Part shown: piece by piece, positions 27,536 through 36,184 of the stretch
Layout: every line of letters begins with the position of its first letter
Position numbering within the stretch: the stretch's first letter is position 1
DNA from: Deltaproteobacteria bacterium RIFCSPLOWO2_12_FULL_60_19
GTDB lineage: Bacteria > Desulfobacterota > Binatia > UBA9968
NCBI GenBank assembly: GCA_001798595.1
Contig: MGSS01000064.1
Coordinates: forward strand, 1-64,000
Length of the DNA: 64,000 nt
Direction of reading: 5' to 3'
Notes under the pieces: generated by a model
Told to the model about the DNA's origin: nothing
The model's input: the letters and a program-made list of their open reading frames with translations, nothing else
Databases searched by the model: none
Translations under genes and position numbers: made by a program

Positions 27536-29717
27536 CGTCGTTTGCGGAACCTTCTCCACCGTCGCGAGCCGCATTCCGGCGACGATCCAAGGCGGCCTTG
27601 AGAACCCGCACATAGTCCGTCCGCGCCCAGCGCTGCACGATGCCTTGATTGGCGGCATGGAGCCTCCGCCGCAACAGAACGTCCGGCAAGACTATGCTTT
27701 TGAGCCCGATCTGCCGGGCTCTCGCATACCAGTCGATGAATTCTCCCACTTGCCAGGAGACCTCGAACGGTCCGACGCGGGAAAAAGCCGCGCGCGTGAC
27801 GAGCATCGTCGAGCAGGAATATCCCGGCATCGCCACCGTCGGGCAATAGATTTTCTTCTTGGCCTCTTCGGGCAAATCCGGACTGTGAAAATGTCGCACA
27901 TGCCCAAAGGCGATGTCCAATCCGGGGTCTCGGTCAAAAGCGGCCGTCTGAAGAGCGAGTTTATCTTCCGTCCACAGGTCGTCCGCGTCGAGGAACGCGA
28001 GGTAACGGCCCCGCGCCGCGTCGACGCCGCGATTGCGCGCTGCGCCGATTCCGGCATGGGGTTGCAAACAATATCGAACGGCAGAACCGAAACTCTGGGC
28101 CACTTGGCCGCTGTCGTCAGTGGAGCCGTCGTCCACGACGATGATTTCGAGCGGGCGATAGCTCTGCCGCAGCGCGCTCTCGATGGCCTCTCCTAAGTAG
28201 CGCTCGCAGTTGTAGACGGGAATAATCACGCTTACGAGCGTCTCTCCGTCGTTCCGTCTCGCCGAATCGCGCTTCCGTTTGCGGTGCATGGACGATTTTA
28301 CGGCGCGTAAAAACTCTGAATTCCGGGGTTCGGTCCTATAGGATCGGTTGGCGGCGTGGAGACGCCGGTACAGGAGAATCTCAGGTAAGATCGTCATCGG
28401 CATGCCGGCTTCTTTAGCCCGAAAGAACCAGTCCGTGTCGTTGGCGTGCGCGTAACTGGGATCGAAGTCGCCGATCTTCGCAAGAGCTGTTCTCCGGGCA
28501 ACCAGGGTGCTGACGTATAAACCCGCGTGTTCGGTCAATAAAAGATCCTGTGTCATCCGCTGAGGCCGGGGAGTCCCCGGCTCGACGAAGTTCCGCGCTC
28601 TGGCGGTCACATAGCCGGCCTCGGGATGCTTAAGGAGATAACCGATCTGCAGACTGAGCTTGCGGGGCGCCCACAAGTCATCGGCGTCCAGAAAGGCGAG
28701 AAACTCCCCTGTGGCGGCGGCGATGCCGGCATTCTTCGCCGTCCCGTGGCCCTGATTTGCCTGGTGGATATACCGGACCTCCCCGTAGGATTTGGCGACC
28801 GCGGCGGTTCCATCCAGCGAGCCGTCGTCGACCACAATTACCTCCAAGGGGCGGTAATCTTGGGCGAATATGCTGTCGAGGGCAGCGGCCAGGAAACGCT
28901 CGCCGTTGTAGACCGGCACGACAACGCTCACCAGGGGCCTTGCCGGCGGTTTACGCCCTTCGGCGATGGTGCCCGGCCTCGCCGCCCTTTCCCACTGGTA
29001 GCTGCTCACTTGCGGCAGCGATCGCGCGACGCCGTGATTTCGCCTCCGGCGATCCAACGACTGTTTCAGCATTTTTATCAGGTGGGCGTCGTTCACCTCT
29101 TTTCGCTCAGTTATGTTGCGGTCGTGTCGCCGGCAAAAAAGAACGACCTCGTCGCGGATCTCCATAGCGACGCTTCTCTCTCTCGCCCGCATAAACCAAT
29201 CCCAGTCATCGCAGTGCCTGAGCGTCTCATCGAACCGGCCGACTTTCTCGAACACGGATCTCCTGAAAAGGCCACAGCCTAAACTCAACGCCGTCAAAGG
29301 GTCGGAAGAGATCTCGAAACGAAGCCTGCCGTCGACCACGCCGGTCAGGCGCATGTTCTGCCGGCGGCCGAGGACGATTTCCATAGACGGGGCGGCGGCG
29401 AGATGCGCCAGTTGCGCTTTGAGCTTGTCTTCCGACCATAGGTCGTCCGCATCCAGAAAAGCGATCAGCTCTCCGTTCACGGCTTTCAAGCCGCGGTTGC
29501 GGGCCGCCGGCGGCCCGCCGTTTTCCTGAAAAATGTAGCGGACGTTTGGAAAACGTGCGGCCACCGTGGATGTGTCGTCGGTCGAGCCGTCGTCTACGAC
29601 GATGATTTCGAGCGGGTCATAAGCCTGCCGTCGGATGCTCTCGATCGCTTCCGCCAGAAAAGCTGCGCCGTTATAGACGGGGATGATCGCGCTGACGGAA
29701 ACCGGTTTCGTAGGCAT
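27519..29717 (-). CDS. Multidomain glycosyltransferase with three tandem GT2 domains (732 aa)
   Basis: Three repeats of (V/I)SxIIPVYNxxxFLxxAxxSIxxQ..YxPLEIIVVDDGSTDD...FLDADDLW in one uninterrupted ORF. Confidence 0.93.
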   Translation of the reverse strand: MPTKPVSVSAIIPVYNGAAFLAEAIESIRRQAYDPLEIIVVDDGSTDDTSTVAARFPNVRYIFQENGGPPAARNRGLKAVNGELIAFLDADDLWSEDKLKAQLAHLAAAPSMEIVLGRRQNMRLTGVVDGRLRFEISSDPLTALSLGCGLFRRSVFEKVGRFDETLRHCDDWDWFMRARERSVAMEIRDEVVLFCRRHDRNITERKEVNDAHLIKMLKQSLDRRRRNHGVARSLPQVSSYQWERAARPGTIAEGRKPPARPLVSVVVPVYNGERFLAAALDSIFAQDYRPLEVIVVDDGSLDGTAAVAKSYGEVRYIHQANQGHGTAKNAGIAAATGEFLAFLDADDLWAPRKLSLQIGYLLKHPEAGYVTARARNFVEPGTPRPQRMTQDLLLTEHAGLYVSTLVARRTALAKIGDFDPSYAHANDTDWFFRAKEAGMPMTILPEILLYRRLHAANRSYRTEPRNSEFLRAVKSSMHRKRKRDSARRNDGETLVSVIIPVYNCERYLGEAIESALRQSYRPLEIIVVDDGSTDDSGQVAQSFGSAVRYCLQPHAGIGAARNRGVDAARGRYLAFLDADDLWTEDKLALQTAAFDRDPGLDIAFGHVRHFHSPDLPEEAKKKIYCPTVAMPGYSCSTMLVTRAAFSRVGPFEVSWQVGEFIDWYARARQIGLKSIVLPDVLLRRRLHAANQGIVQRWARTDYVRVLKAALDRRRNAARDGGEGSANDDEPKG

Positions 29718-29720
29718 CGC

Positions 29721-30800
29721 CTAACTCCGAGCCAGTAACCCGAGGATGATGTCGGGCATTTTGCCCACGTCGGTTCCGAGCTCCAAGTGATAACAAGGGA
29801 CCTGCTTCACGACCGCGGCCATCGCCGCCATCGCCGCATCTCCCGCGCCCGATAGCTGAAAGAGCGTGCTCGGCGCGAGGGCCTTGAGCGCGGCGGCGGC
29901 CGACGCCGGCTTCCATGCGGTCTCCCGATTATCCGTGATGCTCGGCAGGAGAATCGCGCGAACCGGAAAGCCGGACGCGATGTTTTCCGGGTAAAGTTTG
30001 CGCAGAAACAAGAGCGCTTTTTCCGAACGAAGGCGATCCGCATTGCTGATGGCCGGTGCGAGATGCGGAAATCTCCGTATGCCGCCCGCGTCCAACTTGG
30101 CCGAGTTGTAAAGACTATAAGCGTGCGGGGAAGGCTCTTGGGCCAGCAAGCAATAGTCGTCACTGACGTAGAGCAGCTTCGAGCCGAGGCAGGCGAGGGT
30201 CGTGGTCGACTTGCCGGAACCGCCTTTGCCGACCAACAGCACGCCGCCCGCAGACGTTCCGATTGCGCCCGCATGGACCAACTGGCGTCCGTGGTCGCGC
30301 ATCCACCAATGGAGAATCGCTCGCAGCGGCGCGCCGCTTTCATAGTAGGGCAGGCGGCGCGCGTCACGGACCCAGAAAAACGCCAGATCGCGCTCCTTAT
30401 CGAGAATGCTGAGAGCATCGGCCCCGATATGGAATGCGGTCTCGATCCGTCGGTCAGAATAGCCGCACACCTCGCCGCGCGCGATATAGTCGCCCGTAGA
30501 CCAGGGAGGCGAGGGCATTTTCGTTCCGGTTGAGGCGCTGTCCCACAGGCAGACGGTCAAGGCGGACGGCGAGCCGGGCGGAATCGCCAGGTGTCCCAGC
30601 GCCGGCGTGATGAGCGGCAAAAGAGCGGGGCTGGCGAAGCGGAGACGAACGATGTAGCCGCCGATCCTGTAGAATCGGTCTATCGGCTCTCCGGCTGCCG
30701 CCTCGGCGCGCTGAAAGGTTTGAGAGACGGTTTCAAGAAAGGCGAGGGCCGCGTCCCCGGAAGTCTCGGGAGCGACGGACGGCACTACGGCGCTAGTCAT
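29721..30800 (-). CDS. HPr kinase-related kinase (HprK-rel-A type)
   Basis: P-loop GKGGSGKSTTTLACL; position between PqqD-like and glycosyltransferase genes. Confidence 0.8.
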   Translation of the reverse strand: MTSAVVPSVAPETSGDAALAFLETVSQTFQRAEAAAGEPIDRFYRIGGYIVRLRFASPALLPLITPALGHLAIPPGSPSALTVCLWDSASTGTKMPSPPWSTGDYIARGEVCGYSDRRIETAFHIGADALSILDKERDLAFFWVRDARRLPYYESGAPLRAILHWWMRDHGRQLVHAGAIGTSAGGVLLVGKGGSGKSTTTLACLGSKLLYVSDDYCLLAQEPSPHAYSLYNSAKLDAGGIRRFPHLAPAISNADRLRSEKALLFLRKLYPENIASGFPVRAILLPSITDNRETAWKPASAAAALKALAPSTLFQLSGAGDAAMAAMAAVVKQVPCYHLELGTDVGKMPDIILGLLARS

Positions 30801-31260
30801 CGTCCTTGGGAGAGGTCGGTTTAGTGTTGGGCCAGCCCGTTTCGTCGACCTCGTGAATCGGATCGAGCAGGATCAGCTCCTGCATGTCGGTAAATTTCTC
30901 CAGGTGAGGCGGCTCGAAAGCGGTTTTTTGGCTTGCAGGCGCCGCAGGCGCGCGCGTTTCCGCCTGGCCTCCCGGTTCCTTCGCTCCGTCGGCGACGATC
31001 AGATTTTCCAGCTCCAGTTCGGCGATCAAGCGCTGGATCCCGTCTTCGATCTCCGAGCGGCTACCCTCGTAACGGCCGGCGATGGCCTCGACAATTTTGC
31101 CGAGCGCGGCGCCTGCTCCAATGAACCCCCACACGTCGGCCCCCGCCTTGCTCAGACTGTAATAGCTGCCCGTCTCGAAGTTGATGATCACCACTTCGTC
31201 GTCGAAAGCCTCATCGATGACTTTAGGCCGGTTGATTCGAAAACGTCTGGACGACGCCAT
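30793..31260 (-). CDS. PqqD-family protein with C-terminal peptide-like extension
   Basis: Residues 1-91 PqqD-like (EVVIINFETGSYYSLSKAGADVWGFI...LIAELELENLIV); residues 114-155 FEPPHLEKFTDMQELILLDPIHEVDETGWPNTKPTSPKDDD. Confidence 0.85.
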   Translation of the reverse strand: MASSRRFRINRPKVIDEAFDDEVVIINFETGSYYSLSKAGADVWGFIGAGAALGKIVEAIAGRYEGSRSEIEDGIQRLIAELELENLIVADGAKEPGGQAETRAPAAPASQKTAFEPPHLEKFTDMQELILLDPIHEVDETGWPNTKPTSPKDDD

Positions 31261-31398
31261 GCCCTATTCCTCCCGCCTCGTCGGAATATATATCGCCGAT
31301 AACGTCAGGGCAAGGCAAAGCGCTCCGATGGATCGGGTCGTTTGATTTAACTCGAACCCGATGGCATAAAGAGAGGGAGAATCGCGGAGGCGTCGGCT

Positions 31399-31569
31399 AT
31401 GTCGATCAGTCAAGAGTTGTTGGAGATTCTGGCCTGCCCGAAATGCAAAGGCGAGATCCATCTGAACGCGTCGGCAAGCGGACTTGTCTGCGATGCCTGT
31501 CGCCTGGTCTATCCGATCCGGGATGACATCCCCGTCATGCTCATCGACGAAGCGACCAAACTGGATTGA
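31399..31569 (+). CDS. Trm112-family zinc-ribbon protein (56 aa)
   Basis: [56 protein letters not shown]; absent from supplied ORF track. Confidence 0.9.
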   Translation: MSISQELLEILACPKCKGEIHLNASASGLVCDACRLVYPIRDDIPVMLIDEATKLD

Positions 31570-31652
31570 GCGGCTGCCGGCCCTCAACCATCAGCGGTCA
31601 GCCATGAGCCGAGAGGGGCGATCTCAAAAGGAGCGCTGAAAGCCGAACGCTT

Positions 31653-32747
31653 ATGGCCGAGAGTGAAAAGATTCTTTTGGTTCAAACCAGCTTTCTCGGC
31701 GATCTGATCTTGACCACTCCGCTCCTCGCCGAAATTCGCCGCCGTTTCCCCCGCGCGCTGATCTCCGTCTTGTGCCGCCGCGAGTTAAGGGACGTTTTGG
31801 CGGGCGATCCGGAGATTCACGAAGTCATGACCTACGACAAGCGGGGCCCTCGCGGCGGATGGACCGGCTTGTGGCGCATGGCGCAAGAGCTCCGCGCGCG
31901 AGGCTTCGACATGGCTTTGTCGGTCCATAAGTCGCTGCGCACGGCGTTGCTGCTCTTCTTGGCCGGGATTCCGCTTCGCGTCGGCTTTCGACAGAGCGCC
32001 GGGTGGTTTCTTTATCACCGGAGGCCGAGGCGGGCCGCCGCGCGCCACGACGTCGAACGGAGCCTGTCGCTCCTCAGCGCCGTCGAGATCGATCCGCGGA
32101 CGACGAAACCCGCGCTGCGCGTCGAAGTGAGCGCGCAGGTTCGGGCCGATGTCGAGCGAATATTTCGCGCTTGCGGGATCCGCGGCGACGGAATTATTTT
32201 CGGCGTCAACCCCGGCTCGGTCTGGGCGACCAAGCGATGGACGCCCGAGGGCTACGCGGCGCTGATCGGCCGGTTGCGCGAGAGTTACGGCGGCGAGGTC
32301 CTGCTGTTCGGCGGTCCCGACGATCGCGAGGTGGTCGAGCGAATTCTCGATCTCTCGAATCACGGGGGCACGAGCCTCGTAGGGAAAATCGGTCTCCGCG
32401 AGCTTGCCGGGGCCATTGAGCGCTGCCGTGTCTTTATCACCAATGACAGCGGGCCGATGCATGTCGCAGTTGCGCGCGGCGTTCCCACGGCCGCGATCTT
32501 CTGCGCGACAACTCGGGAGCTGGGGTTTTATCCTTACAGCTCCAATGCGGTGGTCATCGAGAAGGCGTTGTCGTGCCGCCCCTGTGCGCCTCACGGCGGG
32601 CTCAGATGCCCGCTCGGGACCGAGGACTGCATGCGTTTGATCTCCGCCGCCGACGTGATGCGCGGCGTGGAGCTCTTGTTGAACCGCGATCGCCGCCGGG
32701 ATGCCGGGGGAGTCGATTCCTGTTTTCCCCTGACTCTCGGCGTCTAG
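31653..32747 (+). CDS. waaF: Glycosyltransferase family 9, heptosyltransferase II-like
   Basis: ILLVQTSFLGDLILTTPLLAEIRRRFP; NPGSVWATKRWTPEGYAALI; CRPCAPHGGLRCPLGTEDCM. Confidence 0.9.
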   Translation: MAESEKILLVQTSFLGDLILTTPLLAEIRRRFPRALISVLCRRELRDVLAGDPEIHEVMTYDKRGPRGGWTGLWRMAQELRARGFDMALSVHKSLRTALLLFLAGIPLRVGFRQSAGWFLYHRRPRRAAARHDVERSLSLLSAVEIDPRTTKPALRVEVSAQVRADVERIFRACGIRGDGIIFGVNPGSVWATKRWTPEGYAALIGRLRESYGGEVLLFGGPDDREVVERILDLSNHGGTSLVGKIGLRELAGAIERCRVFITNDSGPMHVAVARGVPTAAIFCATTRELGFYPYSSNAVVIEKALSCRPCAPHGGLRCPLGTEDCMRLISAADVMRGVELLLNRDRRRDAGGVDSCFPLTLGV

Positions 32748-32756
32748 TTGGTTCTC

Positions 32757-33521
32757 ATGCCCACCGTCGGCGTCGTTATTTTCAGCACGGAGAGCATGAA
32801 GCATCTGGCCGAGTGCTTGAACAGCGTGGCCTGGGCGGATGAGATTTTGATGCTTCACGCCGGCGCGCCGCCGCCGGAGCTTCCAACGATCGCGGGCCGG
32901 CCGATCAAGTTAAAGACGGTGGATTCTCTGGTCGAGGCCGCCGCCCCGTGCGAGGAGATCGACAGCGAGTGGGTGCTGCGTTTGTGGGGCGAGGAGCGCG
33001 TTGAGCCGGAGCTCAAGGAGGAGTTGCAGGCATTGCGCCAAGGCGGGTTAAAGGACGGCGGATCGACTTATCGGGTCCCGATTCGCTCTTATCTCCTGGG
33101 CGGATGGGCGATAGGGAGCGTCTCCGGTGCGAGCCCCGCCCTGCGGCTCTACCAAAAGAGCGTCGGCCCCGGAGTCGGCTCGCGGATCAAGACCGAAGAG
33201 GCAAGAGTTTTGCGGCGCGGCTGGATCGAAGACTATTCCTGCTCGGAGCTGAGTCGCGCGGTCGATTACGTCCAGCTTCTCAGCGACTTTTGGGCGCGGC
33301 GGTCGGGCCTCAGGAAGGCGCCGCCCGGCGCGATGCGGGCGGCGCTTGGTTCGCTGCGGGTTTTTTTTCGGATACTCGTTGCCAACGGAATATTTTTTCG
33401 CGGGCTGGCGGGCGTGGCGTTAGCGGCGCTGGCCGGCTATGCGGTGCTGCTGTCGGAGGCGAAATTGTGGGAAGCGAAATACGCGGGGGCGCGGGAAAGC
33501 GCGCCTAAGCAGGCGCCATGA
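32757..33521 (+). CDS. WaaE/KdtX-like GT2-fold protein with degenerate active-site motifs
   Basis: VGVVIFSTESMKHLAECLNSVAWADEILML; DSGSTDRT absent; LDADE position reads LWGEE; WaaE-like C-terminus. Confidence 0.65.
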   Translation: MPTVGVVIFSTESMKHLAECLNSVAWADEILMLHAGAPPPELPTIAGRPIKLKTVDSLVEAAAPCEEIDSEWVLRLWGEERVEPELKEELQALRQGGLKDGGSTYRVPIRSYLLGGWAIGSVSGASPALRLYQKSVGPGVGSRIKTEEARVLRRGWIEDYSCSELSRAVDYVQLLSDFWARRSGLRKAPPGAMRAALGSLRVFFRILVANGIFFRGLAGVALAALAGYAVLLSEAKLWEAKYAGARESAPKQAP

Positions 33522-34291
33522 CGGCATCGGCCTGGCTCTGGGGCGAGCTTCCCGACGGGTTCAAGAGAGTTGACGAGCTTCCGGGGCGGATTGTGATCGT
33601 GCGGCGGGACGTGGAGACCTTTATTCCCGTCGACGCGCTGTTCGCGCAAGGGGAAATGTCGGAGGATAGCCGTTTTGTCGGGAGAGCGAGGCTCGGCCTG
33701 GTAAGGCTCGCCAACGGCGAGGAGGCGTTGTTGCGTCCCTACCGCCACGGAGGGTTGCTGCGCGGTTTGACTCGCGGGATATTTTGGACCTGGCCGCCGC
33801 GCCCGCTAAGGGAGCTGGCGGTCACCGAAGCGGCGCGCCGCAGAGGGGTGGCGACCGCCGAGATCGTCGCCGCTCTGGTGGAGCGGGTCGCCGGGCCGCT
33901 TTACCGTGGATGGCTTGCGATTCGCGTGCTTGAAGGCGCCCTCGATCTGTGGAGCGCCCTGCAAGGGCATGAGTTTGCCGCCGGCGGTAAATCGGCGATG
34001 ATTCGCGCTGCGGCTCAAGCGGTAAGGGAGATGCATCGCAAGGGCGTGTATCACGGCGATCTTAACCTTAAAAATATTCTAATTCGGCCCGAGGGCGGCG
34101 GACTCAAGGCCTACGTGATCGATCTGGACAAGGCGATTCTCTTCCCGCGCGAGGTGCCGGCGCGAAAAGCCCGGGCCAACCTCGCGCGCCTGCGCCGTTC
34201 GGTTTGCAAGCTGGACCCGCAGGGACTGCGCGTGTCGGGGGCCGACTGGGAGGCGCTCATTCGCTGCTATCAAGGCGCTGCGCACGCATGA
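33518..34291 (+). CDS. Kdo kinase/WaaP-family LPS core kinase
   Basis: REMHRKGVYHGDLNLKNILIRPEGGGLKAYVIDLDKAILF. Confidence 0.88.
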   Translation: MTASAWLWGELPDGFKRVDELPGRIVIVRRDVETFIPVDALFAQGEMSEDSRFVGRARLGLVRLANGEEALLRPYRHGGLLRGLTRGIFWTWPPRPLRELAVTEAARRRGVATAEIVAALVERVAGPLYRGWLAIRVLEGALDLWSALQGHEFAAGGKSAMIRAAAQAVREMHRKGVYHGDLNLKNILIRPEGGGLKAYVIDLDKAILFPREVPARKARANLARLRRSVCKLDPQGLRVSGADWEALIRCYQGAAHA

Positions 34292-35328
34292 AGCCGAGCC
34301 CGAACAGGATCTTGATCGTGCTGCACGGATCGGTCGGCGACGTCACCCGGGCGATTCCCCTGGCGAATCTCGTGCGCAAGGGGTTTCCTCAAGCGTTTAT
34401 CGCATGGGCGGTCGAGCCGGCCTCCGCGCCGCTGGTGGAGCGGCATCCGGCGATCGACGAAGTCATCGTATTTGGGCGCGCCGACTGGCGCCGCAGTCTA
34501 TGGCCGTTTCTTCGACGGATACGCGCGCATCGGTTCGATCTGGCTCTGGACCTCCAGCGGCATCTCAAGAGCGGTCTCATCAGCTGGTGGTCCGGGGCGC
34601 CCGCGCGGGTCGGATTCCACCGCCGCGACGCCAAGGAGCTGAACTGGGTGTTCAACAACCGGCACATTCCGCCGGCGGAGGCCGGGACTTCAAAGCTCGC
34701 GGATTACTTGAAGTTTGCCGAGCTTCTCGGTATAGAGCCGCATCCCATCGCATGGAATTTTTCGCTGGCGGCGGACGAAGCGGAGCAGGTCGGCGCGATC
34801 GTCGACGCGGTCGGGGCCCCGTTCGCCGCTTTCTACGTGGGAGCGCGATGGGAAAGCAAGCGCTGGTTTCCCCGCGAGACGGCGAAAGCCGCGGCCGAGG
34901 TTCACCGGCGCTACGGGCTTGAGGTCGTTCTCCTGGGAGGGCCGGAGGACGTCCCGTTCTCGCAGGAGGTCGAGCGCCACGCCGCCAGTCGACTATTCGA
35001 TTGGACCGGCCGGACAACGTTGCGCGAAGCGATCGGGATTTTAAGCCGCGCGAAGATCGCGGTCGGGCCGGACTCCGGTCTCATGCATCTCGCGGCGGCG
35101 GTCGGGACGCCGGTCGTCTCGCTCTGGGGAGCGACGGACCCGGCGCGCACCGGACCTTTCGGGTACGAGCGGTTGCTGGTTGAGGGAAGGGCGGCTTGCG
35201 CGCCGTGCTATCTCAGACGCTGCCCGATCGGACGGGTTTGCATGCGTTCCATCACGAGCGAGAGCGTTGTCGAAAAAGCCGGCGAGGCGCTCTCCTGGAA
35301 AGGCGGAAATCGTGGCGCGGCCCGCTAG
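34288..35328 (+). CDS. waaC: Glycosyltransferase family 9, heptosyltransferase I-like
   Basis: ILIVLHGSVGDVTRAIPLANLVRKGFPQAFIAWAVEP; CAPCYLRRCPIGRVCM. Confidence 0.88.
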   Translation: MKPSPNRILIVLHGSVGDVTRAIPLANLVRKGFPQAFIAWAVEPASAPLVERHPAIDEVIVFGRADWRRSLWPFLRRIRAHRFDLALDLQRHLKSGLISWWSGAPARVGFHRRDAKELNWVFNNRHIPPAEAGTSKLADYLKFAELLGIEPHPIAWNFSLAADEAEQVGAIVDAVGAPFAAFYVGARWESKRWFPRETAKAAAEVHRRYGLEVVLLGGPEDVPFSQEVERHAASRLFDWTGRTTLREAIGILSRAKIAVGPDSGLMHLAAAVGTPVVSLWGATDPARTGPFGYERLLVEGRAACAPCYLRRCPIGRVCMRSITSESVVEKAGEALSWKGGNRGAAR

Positions 35329-36184
35329 CTACCTGCGGCGTTACGACGGCGGCTGGCGTCTCCTCGTTCTTCGGGACGCGTGGAGCGATGCCTTCTGGGC
35401 GGCGGTGCGCTCGGAACTGGAAAACGCTGCGCCGGCGCGCCATCCTTTGACCCGGCGCTTGCGTTTTCCGTGCGGGAGCGGAGGCCGCGATTATTTTTTG
35501 AAGCTGTACTTTCCGTCGACCGGCGTTGCCGGCGGCCTCAAAGATCTGCTTCGCGATTCAAAAGCGCTCCGCGCTCTGAAGCAGGGCGAGGCGCTGAGCC
35601 GCAACGGCTTTCACGCCCCGCCGGCGATCGCGGCGGGGGAAGAGAGGATGTGCGGCCTGCTCAGACGCGCATTTTTGTTGACGGTCGAGATCGAGGCCCG
35701 GCCGATCGCGGCGCTGCTGCGCGAGCAGTTCACGCCGCCGCTCGACCGCATGCGGTTGGCGAGAAAGCGGGCCTGGCTGAGAAAGCTGGCGCTCGAGACC
35801 CGCAGGCTCCACGAACTCGGCTTTGTTCACGGCGATCTTGTCCCGTCGAACATCTTCGCCCGGCCGGAGCAAGAAGAGGTGACGTTTTTCTACATGGACA
35901 ATGACCGAACGCGGCGCTATCCCGCCTGGACGCCACAGCGGCTTTGGCGGAGAAATCTCGTCCAGCTCAACCGCTTCGTTCTGCCCGGGATCTCGCTCCA
36001 GGATCGGATGAGATTTTTGCGTGGCTATCTCGGAGAGCGCCCTTGGACCGAAGGCGAGCGGCGCCTGATCCGTTGGCTGGAGTCAAAGACGCGGCAGCGA
36101 CGCAAGGAATGCGAGCGGATCGAAACACCAGTCAGTTTTCGGGAGCTTATGAGATGGAACGGCCCTTTCGCCCGAAATTCCTAA
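35312..36184 (+). CDS. Kdo kinase/WaaP-family kinase
   Basis: RRLHELGFVHGDLVPSNIFARPEQEEVTFFYMDNDRTRRYPAW; GTG start at 35312 overlaps previous stop. Confidence 0.85.
   Translation: MARPASYLRRYDGGWRLLVLRDAWSDAFWAAVRSELENAAPARHPLTRRLRFPCGSGGRDYFLKLYFPSTGVAGGLKDLLRDSKALRALKQGEALSRNGFHAPPAIAAGEERMCGLLRRAFLLTVEIEARPIAALLREQFTPPLDRMRLARKRAWLRKLALETRRLHELGFVHGDLVPSNIFARPEQEEVTFFYMDNDRTRRYPAWTPQRLWRRNLVQLNRFVLPGISLQDRMRFLRGYLGERPWTEGERRLIRWLESKTRQRRKECERIETPVSFRELMRWNGPFARNS

Noticed and set aside
35944-36153. N-terminal extension of the ArnT-like ORF
   Set aside because: Overlaps the upstream kinase in another frame; ATG at 36154 is the sensible start
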